A DNA stretch of 64,000 nt, taken from NCBI GenBank assembly GCA_017163975.1, contig JAFFSR010000365.1:1178001-1242000 (forward strand), read 5' to 3'. The position numbers and the translations under genes were made by a program. Shown here in pieces: positions 31,501 through 43,138 of the stretch (positions are counted from its first letter, which is position 1; every line of letters begins with the position of its first letter). The notes below the pieces were generated by a model that was not told the origin of the DNA, did no database searches, and was given only the letters and a program-made list of their open reading frames with translations. The DNA is from Anastatus disparis (Eukaryota > Arthropoda > Insecta > Hymenoptera > Eupelmidae).

Positions 31501-33209
31501 AACGCTGCCAAGTGCTTTGGCGGAATGCTTTCTCATAGAGCTCTTTGAGTTTCATTAATTTTTTGATATTTATTTAAATGTGATTTTAATATTAAAAAAT
31601 TGTCTAACATTAATATTTACTCATCTTGTACTTTATAAATTTCGAACATATATGCTAGCTGTTTGCTTTTTCAACATTTATAATTTATTTGAAATCATCA
31701 AATAATACAAAAAAATTAGTTCTATTGAAAAAATGATATAATGTTGTAATAAAAAAAATAATGACAACAAAAGCTCTAATCTTTATAAAATACAATCATA
31801 TTGATATATAAATACAGTTGATGTTTATGGCTCTATAAAAAACACTACTCTATGAATACCAATTTTCTATAGCTTCTCGTCTACTTATACAAAAACATAT
31901 ATAGTATGCGAAATTTGAAGCAAATCCATCAAGTAATTTTCGAGATCTAATTGGCTGAATAAATAACATTTTCTTTTCAAAATTTCTTTTTCAAAATTTT
32001 AAAAATGCTCTAAAATTAAAACTACCCTATAAAAATCAATTTTTGAAAATTTCCCTTCTTTTGGCAGTTGTAAATGATTTCCCTGCAAATTTAAGAACAA
32101 ATCTATCGAGTACTTTACGTAAAATAAAAAAAATAAGAAATAAAAAATCGAAATTTTTTTTTTAAATCTTTAAAATTCTCTAAAATTGCAACCACTCTAA
32201 GAAAATAAGTTTTCAAAAGCTTATTTTTTTCAGACAATATCGAATTGATTTTACAAAAATTTTGGAGGAAATTTATAGTATGGTTTAAACAAAATAGAAA
32301 ATAAATGAAAAATAAAAATTTTTTTTTAATTTTCAAAATGCTCTAAAATTAAAACTGCTCTGAAAAAATATGCTTTCCAAAGCTTGTTTTTTTCAGACAG
32401 TAGCGAATAACTTCCATTTAAATTTTGGAGCAAATCTATCAAACAATTTTCGTAAAATAAAAAAAAATTAAGAATAAAAATTTTTTTTTAAATTTTAAAA
32501 ATGCTCTAAAATTAAAAGTGCGCTAAGAAAATCAGTTTTCAAAAGTTTTTCTACTTTTGGCAGTCGAAATTAAGTTCCATACAAATTTTCAAACAAATTC
32601 TTCGAGTAGTTTACGTAAAATACAAAAAAAAAATGAAAAATCGAAAGTTTTTTAAAATTCTTAAAATGACTCTAAATAAGAAACTACACTAAGAAAACCA
32701 ATTCTCAATAGCTTTCGCACCAGTTGATCGAAAAATTGAATTGTATGGAAAATTTGAAGTAAATCCATCAAGTAGTTTTTAAGATTTTATTGGCTTAATA
32801 AATAGAAACATTTTTTTCAAAAATTTTAAAATGCTCTAAAATTAAAACTAAGCTAAGAAAATAAGTTTTTTGAAATTTATTTTATTTGGGCAATCACAAA
32901 TAATTACCTTGCAAATTTTGAAGCAAATTTATCGAGTAGTAAACAAAATAAAAACAAAAAAATAAAAAATCGAAATTTTTTTTTTTTTATAACTCTAAAA
33001 TGAAAACCACGCTAGAAGAACCAATTATCAATAGCTTCCCAGCAAGTTAGTCAAAAAACTTAATTCTATGCAAATTTAGAAGCAAATACATACAGACATT
33101 TTCTGGAAACCACTTTTTTTGACTCACCGAGTTCAAATATGTACAAATTAATAAAAAAATAGAAAAAAATTTTTTTATCGATACAATGCTTTCTCTATGA
33201 GAAAGTAAT
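31501..33209 (-). mobile_element. Non-autonomous HINE-like element, copy 2
   Basis: Second copy of the element at 7760-9556, collinear over its full length with many point differences. The stem-loop at the left end is more perfect here (GCCAA/TTGGC, 31507-31521). The inverted 14-mer is present at both ends (near 31526 and 33196). It lacks the CA microsatellite. Tandem ~165 bp units fill 31990-33050. It lies directly beside repeat B (right copy). Confidence 0.72.
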
Positions 33210-33748
33210 ATTAGAAGAAGAAGAAGAAAAAATTACAGATATTAATTATTGCGAAGTTGAACAAGTAAAAAAAACGCTCACTCAAATATATCCATAACTT
33301 AATAATCTTGTTACGGGTGGAATATTCTAGAAAATAATAAAACGTAGAAGTGTAAGAAATATATTAAACTAAATGAATAAGCCAGCAAGAAAGCGCTGAC
33401 TAGATGTCTGAAACCAGCTAACAATAACTCGTGATCGAAAGAAATGATGACGAACTAGCCAACAAGTAAAGACATGTAGAGAACGAACAAAGTAAAGCAT
33501 AGAAAAACAGAAGTCACAAGGTGGAAACTTCTAGAAGAATAGAGAAATAAGAAACAACGAACCAGCAAGTATAAATATGACCGGGCGAACAACGCCGCGG
33601 CCTACTAGGCTATGAGGCACTATAGCACCAAGAAAGTTATAGCCTACTAGAATCCGGCCAGAGCATAGAGAAGCACGAATACACGATCGACGCAGTGAGG
33701 ACGTAACAGCGATTTTACTCTAGTATTACAGTAGACAATTCTCTCTCT
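33210..33748 (+). repeat. Repeat B, right copy
   Basis: Matches 29638-30150. The LTR-like start is TGTTACGGGTGG at 33309. It contains an extra segment (about 33580-33620) with a local duplication of a CCTACTAG-containing stretch, and is cut off near 33745, just before the flanking 45 bp direct repeat. Confidence 0.6.
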
Positions 33749-35520
33749 CGCTAAATTTTTATTAATTTTTGATTTAATAATATCTTTTTTTTAATAATTC
33801 ATTAAATTTTTTATTTTTTCAATAAAACTGAAATTTTCTTCTTTTTTCATTTAATATAATTCAATATTATTTCATTAGAATTTATTATTTCCTTATTTTT
33901 TTTAACATACATTTTTAAAATTAAAATTATTTATTGTTTTCTGATTTAATCAAAAAATTTTATAATTTATAAATAATAGAGTAATATTAAAAATAAATGA
34001 TAATGATATTTAATACTTATATTATCTTGAAATGAAAATTAATATTCTTCAAAGATTAATTTTAGATAAAAGATATACAACTCTTCATAAAATCAATTGC
34101 AAATTTAAAGTAATTTTTACCAATATGAATTCTTATATTTTATTCATTGCTATATTTTAAATTAACAACCTGTAAATTAATGAAAATTGATGATTTAATA
34201 ATTAAAAAATATAAATATAATAATTTTAATTATTTATTTTTATATTAATAAACATTATGTAGAGCATTGGAACATAGTGTAGATTATTGTCTTAGCAGGT
34301 CCAGCAGAAACAATCAAAGTCAGATTTACTGCTAAGTCTGAAATGCTTTTAACGTAACGTTTTAAAATTGTGTGAATAGTGCACCATTGCAAAAAACCTG
34401 GAAAAACGGATCAGAAAGCAGACCGTCTCGTCCCACATCCTCATTATGAACCACTTCGGGGCGTTCATCACTATAATATTAATAATAAAAAAATTAAGTA
34501 TAAAACAACAAAAAGATTAATTTTGCGAAAATGTTGTCATAGAAAACAAAAATTTAAAATAGGAAAATGCTTTAATGCAATAACCACAGAGTTAACAAAT
34601 GAAAATAAAAATATTAATATTTCAAATTTGAAATAGATAAGTTCAAATAAAAAAATGTGTAAATCATGAATGATTTAAAGATAATTATAATATTGATAAT
34701 ATGTGAGAACACACTTTCCGTAATAAATTAAAAATTTTAAATCAATTTGTTAAATATTACTTTAATTATTATTTAATTATATTATGTAATAAAATCATAA
34801 ATTTTTAATTTGTAATTAAATTAAAATTATTATATTCAATATAATAATAATTTATTAAAAAAAATTTTAATGAAATTCATTTATATTTTTTTAATATTGA
34901 AAAAATCAAACAATTGAAATAAATTAAATACAAAAAGTTATTAATTATTTTTATTTTTGACATTAATTTCTTAATTTAAAATAAAAATTGCAAATGATGA
35001 TTTTTATATTTATTTCAAAAAATTAATAAATTTTTAAAAAATAAATAATACGTGAATTTATTAATCATTAATAGAAAATTTTAAAACAGAATTTTACATA
35101 TATAAAGCAGATTTAAAAAAAATTAAAAGTAAAAAATAAAAATAAATACTGTAATAACAAAAAAATAACCTTCATTGAATCATACATGATTAATTTAAGC
35201 ATAAACAAAGAATTTTTATATCAATGATTATTAAAATATTCTAAACAAATAATAATTCAAATCACACTCATCTTATATTATCTCCAATTTGAAAAGAACT
35301 TTCATCAATAATTAATCTTTGATGAAACAATATTTAACATCTCTTTCAATCTTGAGAATTATGAAAATTTTCAATCAAATTATAATTTAGAATTATTTAT
35401 AAATTAAATTTAGAGAGCAGTGGCATTAGTAAAAAAAAGCATAAAAGATAAAAAAATTTAAATAGTTTTGAAATATCAATAATCACATTTACAAATTTAC
35501 TTTAACATTTCATAATTAAA
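33749..35520. other. AT-rich non-coding stretch
   Basis: Mostly A/T. A more balanced patch at 34260-34480 contains the start of an 85-codon ORF (34379-34636) with no recognised domain, whose second half is the usual Lys/Asn-rich AT-driven sequence. No repeat partner in the window. Confidence 0.5.
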
Positions 35521-35905
35521 AGGAGATCGAGTATATCTGTCCTTTTCTAATTAAAGAATTGATTTCTCTACAAAAATTAATAATTATAGCAAAAAAATAA
35601 GAAGAAAGCCCCATCTCGTATAATCAAAAGCTAGATTTTCTATTATAAGGAAAAATTATTTTTATCGCTTTGTTTTTAAGAAAACCTTGAAAAACTGAAT
35701 TGTTCATCCTAACCTATATTTGTTAAGTCCTTAAAGGTTTTCTTCAAAACGAATTGATAAAAATAATTTTTCCTCATCAAAGAACATATTGCTTTTTATG
35801 ATACAAGATGGGGTTATCTCCTTATTTTTTGCTATAATTATTAATTCTTACAAAAAAATTAATTCTTTGATTAGAAAAGGACAGAGATATATGACCTGCT
35901 CTTAA
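35521..35905. repeat. Fold-back (hairpin) repeat
   Basis: Inverted arms: CTGTCCTTTTCTAATTAAAG near 35541 faces CTTTGATTAGAAAAGGACAG near 35865, and GGAAAAATTATTTTTATC near 35659 faces its inverse near 35756. The centre is near 35715. The arms differ at scattered sites. No coding capacity; a target duplication was not resolved. Confidence 0.7.
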
Positions 35906-36070
35906 TGTTTTCTTTTTCTTAAATAGTATCGTTTATTTTTTTATTTTTTTGCTGATTTATTGTTATTTGTCTTATTTCTTTTTTCTTTAATTTCTAAAGG
36001 CTTTTCTTCAACTATATTTTTTCATAATTTCCTAAAAGATACTCTATTAATCGCTCATGATATTGAACAT

Positions 36071-36386
36071 GCATTACCGTTACGAGCCTTGGTGTTGTGC
36101 TTGACTCTAAGCTATCATGGGAGCTACATATTAATATGCTGACTAAGAAGTTTAATAGAACTATGTATGGCTTACGGTTTTTTCGTCGGTATACCACTGA
36201 GACTCTGCGCAAACAACTCGCAACCGCCCTGCTGTTTCCACATCTCGATTATTGTTCAGTAGTTCTGCTCGATGCCTCACAGGAGTTGAAAAGACGATTA
36301 CAAAGACTACAAAATTCATGTGTGAGATATGTATTAGGCGTGAGAATGGGCGATCATATCTCTCCTCATAGAATTGCGCTGGGTTA
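36071..36386 (+). pseudogene. LINE ORF2, segment after the RT palm
   Basis: Shows LGVVLDSKLSWELHI, MYGLRFFRRYTTETLRKQL, FPHLDYCSVV and LQRLQNSCVRYVLGVR. These are well-known landmarks of the region between RT and C-terminus in insect LINEs. It ends at a TAG (36384-36386). The same frame continues for about 18 codons (LHTDARRQYFMAVLMYKC) and is then shifted by one base near 36440. Confidence 0.82.
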
Positions 36387-36437
36387 GTTGCATACTGATG
36401 CGAGGAGACAGTATTTTATGGCTGTACTTATGTACAA

Positions 36438-36677
36438 ATGCGCATGAATGATCCTGAGTATCTAGTGGGTCTCTTCACTAGATATGTACCTAGGGTAGCC
36501 ACTAGGGGAGAGATTAAGAATTTCGCGGTGCCCTTCATGCGTACTGAGACTGGAAGGAATTCCTTTCAAGTTCAGGGTGCGCATTTTTGGAACTCCCTGC
36601 CTGCTGATATAAAGAATCTTCCATCGCTCAGCAGGTTTAAGTCGGCTCTGAGAGGGTACTTGCTCGACCTCCAATAA
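36438..36677 (+). pseudogene. LINE ORF2, C-terminal end
   Basis: Contains YLVGLFTRYVPRV and the hallmark end motif FWNSLPADIKNLPSLSRF, then the natural stop at 36677. It is shifted by one base from the preceding part. No function can be expected from this fragment. Confidence 0.82.
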
Positions 36678-37240
36678 ACTAAATTTTATTTTTTATTTAT
36701 ACGTTAATTTATTATAATGTGACGTCCCGTATATATACTCTTTTGCTTAAGATGTGATTGTATTTATTGACTGAATGGTTAGTGAGTGAATGCTTTACTT
36801 GTTTTTATTATTTTGACTGCGTTTTTGTGCTACTGCATACGCTTTATTATTTTATTGCAGTATTTATCATTTTTCATTCTGTATTTTAAATAAAAAATTT
36901 TTATATACTATGACTAATAGATATTGTATGACTGACTTTTAATTTATAGGATTGCGTGTATTTTACTATTTTTTTTGTATCTGTGATATCGCTTCTTTTG
37001 TTGTGACTTACTTATTCAGTATTATTAGGTTTAGTAACTGACTGTGATATCAATTACAATATTTTGTATTTATACATTGTTTTATGTGCAATATTTTATA
37101 TTTATACATTGTTTTATGTGCAATATTTTTATATTTATTCAGTGTTTATGTGCAATATTTATTATTATATTTATGAATTGTATTACACGCCCTTTGTATA
37201 ATGATATGATATACAATAAATAGTATCTATCTATCTATCT

Positions 37241-37521
37241 AACATAGTCTATTACTTGTTCATTATCATAATCTTTAAAAAAACAGATTATCTTTTTTAA
37301 ATTTAATTTATCATAAAATTAAAAATGATTTAATATTGAAATTATCTTTACTATTTTGAAAATCATCCATTATTCTTTCTAAATTTATTTAAAAATAAAC
37401 AGATTTATCTGTAATAAAAAATCAATGATAAATTAAATTATAATATTGAATTGAAGAAATTTTATTAAAAATGAATTGAAGTAATTTTAAATTAATAAAA
37501 ATTAATAAAATAGTATAATAA
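37241..37521. other. AT-rich spacer, no gene seen
   Basis: A/T-rich DNA between the LINE tail and the solo LTR. Nothing recognised. Confidence 0.6.
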
Positions 37522-39881
37522 TGTAAAGAAACGGGGTTCTCTCAAGGAGTTTTACCTCCCATAACAAAACCCCGTTTTCTAGAACAACTAATTTTATTTT
37601 ACCTTCCAGAGTTTAGAGATTTTATCTAGTGAGTATATTCTGCCTGATCTATACAAAAATGTCATAAATTAAACACTCAGATCTCTTTTTCACATGGAAT
37701 TAAGAGTTAATATTCTCTTTTTTTTAAAGGTTATTTCTTTTTGCCCATTTCTATTTAATTGTATCAAGTGGTTTTAAGAAACAGCTACCGCAAGGTTTCC
37801 CTTTTTTTTATCTCCTCAATCCGCATGTTCCTTCATAGAACGACCTAATATTAGAGGACTTTCACCTACATAAACCAATAATTTCCAGCAAGGGTAAATG
37901 GGCAGTTTTCAATTCCCTTATATTCTCCTTAGAGTTTCGTATACTTGACACATTAATTATAATAAAAATAAATGATATTTGAAGTTTCTTAACGAGGACT
38001 GGTTGTTCTAATCATTTAAAAATATTAAGATAAAATTTCCTTTTATTCATTTATCCCTCTATCTTATATGCTGTAAAAACTACTGTTTAGTTTATAATTA
38101 TCAGTTAAAGATATTAAATAAAAACGAAAAATTTTAAATAATATATCAGTAGCTGAATGCTCAAAAAATAAATAAAAATAAAGAATTATTAAGATTTAGA
38201 ATTTAACTAAAGGCTCTGAGTAAAATATGTGTGTGTATAAAACTGTTACTCGCCAATAACCTTTGGTGAAGGAAATATCTTACTTTAAAATATGGAGATG
38301 CCAGTTTCGTATCTTTTATTCTAAGCAACAGAACAGTAAAAATAAACGAGGAAAAAAATTGAAAATTCTATTCAATTGGGAAAATATGTAAATCCTCTTC
38401 ATATCTAAATCGTTATTTATAGTTAAAAGCAATATTGAGACTAAGGTTGATTAGATTTATTACGTTACTATGCAAACATTAGAAAAGTCAGTATTTTTCA
38501 GTATTTTTATTATCACTATTTTATACATATTCTACATAATTACGAAAAACAGTTCATTGATCATAAGTTATAAATTTATTTTTATTTATTTATTTTAGTA
38601 TATAATTTGTTTGTTACCAATAGGAAATTTTGCAGAACTTATGTAAACATGAACAAACTTTAAATCAATTTAAAACAATGAAGTAGGTAACACAGATTCA
38701 AAACTTGGTAACGATTTGTCATTTAGTTATTCAAAAAAAATCATATATTATTAGTTCCGAAGCAAATAAAATTGATATAAATTTAAAGAAACAGGTATAG
38801 CATTATTTTGTGATTCAACTTCAATACAACTTTTCGTGAATTCATAAAAAAAAATAGTATAATGTGAAATCGATGTATAATTAAAATATTTTTCATCCAT
38901 GAGTGGCAAGGTTAGTATGAATGCATTTTTTTATTGAGATTTTTCTTTAAGTTGTTAATAGTTATGAAATTTGTATAATCTTAAGAATTAGAATAACCTA
39001 ATAACCTGTGCCTATTAATCTAAAAGACATTTCTAAATAAATCTTATTTTTTTTGTTTTCCTTGTATTTTTATCGAAGCGTTTCTTTAAAAATAAACAAA
39101 AATCTTACGTTCATTGTTCAATGATACTTATCTTTAATATGTCTTAGTTGTTACATTGTTGGCCGGCTGGCACTGCATTGCCGGCTTTCCTGTATTCCCG
39201 GCTTGCTCCAGTTGGCACGCAATATCCCGCGTGTTATTTCAGACGCATTATATAACACCGAAACAATACCCGGCGGCCGAATCCCAGTTCGAACACAAAC
39301 CATTCCTTCATTTTCAATTTTCACCAATAAAATTAATAATTAACAAAAAAAAAATAGAAAAAAAACCAAAAGATTGACTTTGAAACAAAAGCCATTATAT
39401 CCCGACGTTGGCTTTAGTGGCTGCAGCTGTGCGGCTGCAGTGCACTCATGTCCTGCCGTTCGACTTGGTCGCGCGCGTCTCTTTAAACTCTTTTTTCTCA
39501 AGCTAGCCCGTCGTCAACGTTAACGCCGTCAGTCAAAAACTTCAAACCAAAGCAACTGGTAGTGGGAGGAGATGCGAGAGAAAGAGAGGTAGTTCTCTTT
39601 CTCCTTCTCGCGCTCCCTTGCCCAGTGCCTTGCAAATCATAAGTTCCCACTCTCAATGCAAACGAAAGTAGAGAGAGTGGAGACCTATGACGATCTCCGT
39701 CATCGCTAAACGGTTGACTTCTCCGAAACCGATAAGAGAGTGAAAAGAAAGTGGCCTTGGCACTTTTAAGACCTCTTTCTTTTCACTATAGGAATAAAAA
39801 GAAAAATTTTTGAAAGATAAAAAAAAATATTTTCTCAATAATGATTAAAAAAAAATTAATTGAGAGTTGTGTCACTTAACA
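37522..39881 (-). mobile_element. Long solo LTR (2.36 kb) with 5 bp target duplication
   Basis: On the minus strand it starts TGTTAAGTGACA (39881) and ends CTTTACA (37522), flanked on both sides by AATAA (37517-37521 and 39882-39886). The start, a GC-rich block (39156-39790) and the last about 190 bp (37522-37725) match the plus-strand LTR at 55166-58229 in the same order. The middle has diverged beyond recognition by eye. The last 60 bases form a hairpin AACGGGGTT...AACCCCGTT (37530-37575) with GGAGTTTTACCTCC in its loop. No primer binding site follows, so this is a solo LTR. The ORFs at 39156 and 39653 inside it are incidental. Confidence 0.85.
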
Positions 39882-39886
39882 AATAA

Positions 39887-40641
39887 ATTATTGGTGTATA
39901 TAATTAAAAATAAAAATTTTGATAGGAAATTAAATAAAAAAGAAATGTATATCCTTTTTTTAATTTGTTCAATAATAAAGCAATTATTAAAATATAAATT
40001 ATATGATATTAAAATATAAATATATTTTTAAAAGATAATATATAAAAGCTAAAAGGAAGATATTAAATTAAAACGTAACAATGATTTAATGATGCTCAAG
40101 AAACAAACATTGATTCTTGTAAATATTTAAAATATGACCGTTACTTTCATTCAAATATTGAAAAATACGAATAATTTAAAGCTTCGAATATTGAAACTAA
40201 GTTAAAAATATTAGATCGAAAAAATAAATCAGAATATTCGAATATTCACGGCTTCAAAGTTTCATACATCAAATATCAAAATATCAAGAGTAATAATACA
40301 TAACAGCAAAATAAAAAGAGTAATTAAAAGATATAACCAAGCTCAATAAACTAATCCTAAATAAATTATAAATAAATTGTAATAAAAATAATTCGATAAT
40401 ATTAAGAAATGAATAATTGTAATAAATAAATACAATGAAAATGAATAAAATGACACTAAATTTTATTAATAAATTAAAAAATAAGACACATAAGTCTCTA
40501 TAATTAGATATATATAAAAAAAAGTTAAAAACAAATATTTAACTAACTCAAATATAGTGATTAAAATTAATGATCAAATCAAATAATTTTAAGTGTATTA
40601 TGATCCTCTAAACATAAATTTATAAAATGTTTTCTAATAAC
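39887..40641. other. AT-rich non-coding stretch
   Basis: Nothing recognised beyond A/T-rich sequence. Confidence 0.6.
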
Positions 40642-41373
40642 CCATATGAAAATTATTTTCGTAAGAAATTGTGAATAACTGTTGATTATTGTAATAAATT
40701 ACCGCAATTGAGACACTGATAAGAATTAATAACAGTAAAAAACAGTTAATAACAATTAATAATAGTTAATAATAGTTATGAACGATAAATAATAATTATT
40801 AACTGAAAGTCATGATTATTAATAATTATTTATAATTATTCACATTTATTCACATTCACTCACATTTTCCAAAATTTTAGAATTGGTGAATAATTTATTA
40901 TTATTTATACTTATTTATAATTATTCATATTTATTTGCAATTAGTTACAGTGATTTTATAGTTATTAACACTTTCTTACAGATATTTACAGTTTTTCACA
41001 TTTATTAACAGTTATTAACAGTTTTTCACATTCACAAAATTTTTCGCGTATATATAAAAAAAACGATCATAGGTGTGAAAATTTTTGAAAGTGTGAAAAA
41101 GTGTTAATAACTGTTAATAAATGTGAATAAATGTAAATACATGTGAAAAATTACGAATATTTGTAAATAACTATAAATAACAGTAAATTATTATTTACAG
41201 TTAATCATTATTATTATCTATTCGTGACAATTATTAACTGTTATCAACTGTTATTTACTGTTATTAATGTCTCAATTGCGGTAGTTTATTATAGTTATTA
41301 ACAGTTATTCACATTTTTTCACATTTATACACAGTTATTAATAGTTATTCACAGAAATTATTTCCATATGGGA
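40642..41373. repeat. Fold-back element built from short TTAATAACAGT-like units
   Basis: A roughly 730 bp inverted repeat. The ends are CCCATATGAAAATTATTTTC (40642-40661) and an inverse copy ending TTCCATATGGG (41373). Near the outside, ACCGCAATTGAGACA (40701) faces TGTCTCAATTGCGGT (41268-41282). The interior is packed with degenerate ten-base units (TTAATAACAGT, GTGAATAACTG and inverses). It has no coding capacity. Similar fold-back elements are commonly made by tandem expansion inside TIRs. Confidence 0.75.
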
Positions 41374-41718
41374 ATCATTTAAATAATTGCATAAATCATA
41401 AAAGATTTATTTTTTTTATAATTATTTTAAGATATTTTTTAAAAATGTATCTACTGAGGTAACTATTTATTAATTTACAAATCTTTGAAAAAATATCAAC
41501 AAGTATATATTTTAAAAGAAAAATTAAATAAAATAAATAAAAAATTAAATTGATAAAGACTTCATTAAAATATTTTTCATAGCATTATATGATTTTTATA
41601 ATTATAATTTTTTTACAAACTTAAATTAATGATACATACAAAAAAAAACATTTTTCATGGCATTTTTATAAAAAAAAAAAAAATAATATTTAAAAAAGAT
41701 AATGATAAATATTAATAT
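41374..41718. other. AT-rich spacer before the minus-strand Gypsy
   Basis: A/T-rich, no gene. The last four bases (ATAT) are one copy of the Gypsy target duplication. Confidence 0.6.
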
Positions 41719-41971
41719 TGTGGGGCCTGGGACTCCAACCAAAAGCCACACAGTATAGATGAGAGAAGGTAGAGGTTTTAAGGTTAAGTCGAATGAATAC
41801 ACGAGAGATATGGTTAAGCGTTATATTTGCTGAAGCCAGGGATACAGTCGGTAGTCAAGTAAGAGAGCTGACGCTCTTATGCTCACACGTTAACTCGTCT
41901 TTAGGGAGTAGGGTCGTTCATACAGTACATGATTGGTTACTCACACTCCTTCACACGTATACATCCCCACA
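41719..41971 (-). repeat. 3' LTR of the minus-strand Gypsy element
   Basis: TGTGGGG...CCCCACA, palindromic at its ends, 253 bp. It is preceded on the minus strand by a polypurine tract (A-run then GAGGGGGAGTAT, 41972-42000), which fixes the element's orientation. Confidence 0.95.
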
Positions 41972-42284
41972 ATACTCCCCCTCTTTTTTTTTTTTTTTTT
42001 ATTAACAATTGCATTTACTTGCATTACAATAATGATTAATCGTACTCTGGCACTTATGTACCCCAATTCATTCCGTGCGTAACGTACTTCCATTCATTCC
42101 ATGCGTAACCATATTTGTAACATTAGCTATTGACATTTTATCTGACTCCCTGGATTTTACATTATGCATTTACGTTCGATTTTTACATTTTACATTACAT
42201 ATTTGCTTTAATACCTAGGTAACTGTTTACAGAAATAAAAAATTTTAATACTGCTGATTTTAAACAATAAAATTATTACGAAAT

Positions 42285-42875
42285 ATGCTGCTCGCACGTA
42301 AATGTCATTTCTCTGTACGCTTAACTACTCGTGCTTACTTGCACTTTATACTCATTTACACACCGTGCTTAATTGCACTTATTCATACAACTGTGCTTAA
42401 TGCACTTACATTGCATAACTGTACTTATAGTACTTGCTCACGCACATTACTTTGTGCTCGCTTGCACTTATGCGTTTTATATATTATTGCGTGCATGAAT
42501 GCACTTACTATGCTATATATTGCATCTCAAAACTTACTGAATTTACATATCCAATTAATTTTTAACAATTTTATAACAATCTTTACATTATCTATATACT
42601 CTTATTTTATACGACGGTATTGAATTATTTTTGGAACTAAACAAGTTAATTTTTATGTTTACAATACATATTTTTAAGATTTCATACAATCAATATAACA
42701 TTCTAATTTTTATCACATTTTATGCGTTTAATACGCTCAGTCTTTAAAACTATCACATTTATGCGTTTACTACGCTCAGTCTTTAAAATTATCACATTTA
42801 TGCGTTTAATACGCTAAGTTTTTACAATGATTATCATACATTGTGCAACCATATGTTACTCGCGCTTAAAGCGCT
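42285..42875 (-). repeat. Array of short palindromic hairpins, Gypsy 3' non-coding region
   Basis: Six hairpins of the type GTGC(5-6 nt)GCAC lie at 42331, 42365, 42393, 42421 (here GTAC/GTAC), 42454 and 42491. Four with GCG/CGC-type stems follow at 42724, 42763, 42802 and 42862; the first three are in 39 bp tandem units containing ATCACATTTATGCG. Loops are mostly TTA-rich. The rest of the 3' region (42001-43138) has no gene; the 112-codon plus-strand ORF at 42285 is only this array read as protein. Confidence 0.65.
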
Positions 42876-43138
42876 GAATAATAAAGAACTTGCATTATTG
42901 CCAACCATAAAAAAACGTCATTTCACATTAATATATAATAATATATAACATATGCTTGCACATCATACATTCTTGACGTAAGTCACATTTGCTCTAGCAT
43001 TCTCACACATATACACACTATCACTACACTGAGTTCAGTCTTATCTTCTCCTGTGTTCTGCACATCTTCAGCCTAGTACGGCCACCTGTAGGTGATATGG
43101 AGCAGATCCCCATCCTCAGTGATCCTTGCTCCTTTGTT

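Larger units (their letters stand above)
36060..37240 (+). mobile_element. 5'-truncated non-LTR retrotransposon (LINE)
   Basis: Only the region after the RT catalytic domain is left, followed by a 3' UTR with a roughly 32 bp tandem repeat (about 37060-37170, three units containing TGTGCAATATTTTATATTTA) and a (TATC)n tail at 37224-37240. Loss of the 5' part is usual for LINEs. A short repeat tail is used by several LINE clades; I cannot fix the clade. The 5' border is uncertain. Confidence 0.75.

Noticed and set aside
40642..41373. Cluster of TTATTCACA-like sequences resembling bacterial DnaA boxes (replication origin)
   Set aside because: The context is a eukaryotic fold-back repeat built of related ten-base units; the resemblance follows from the unit.
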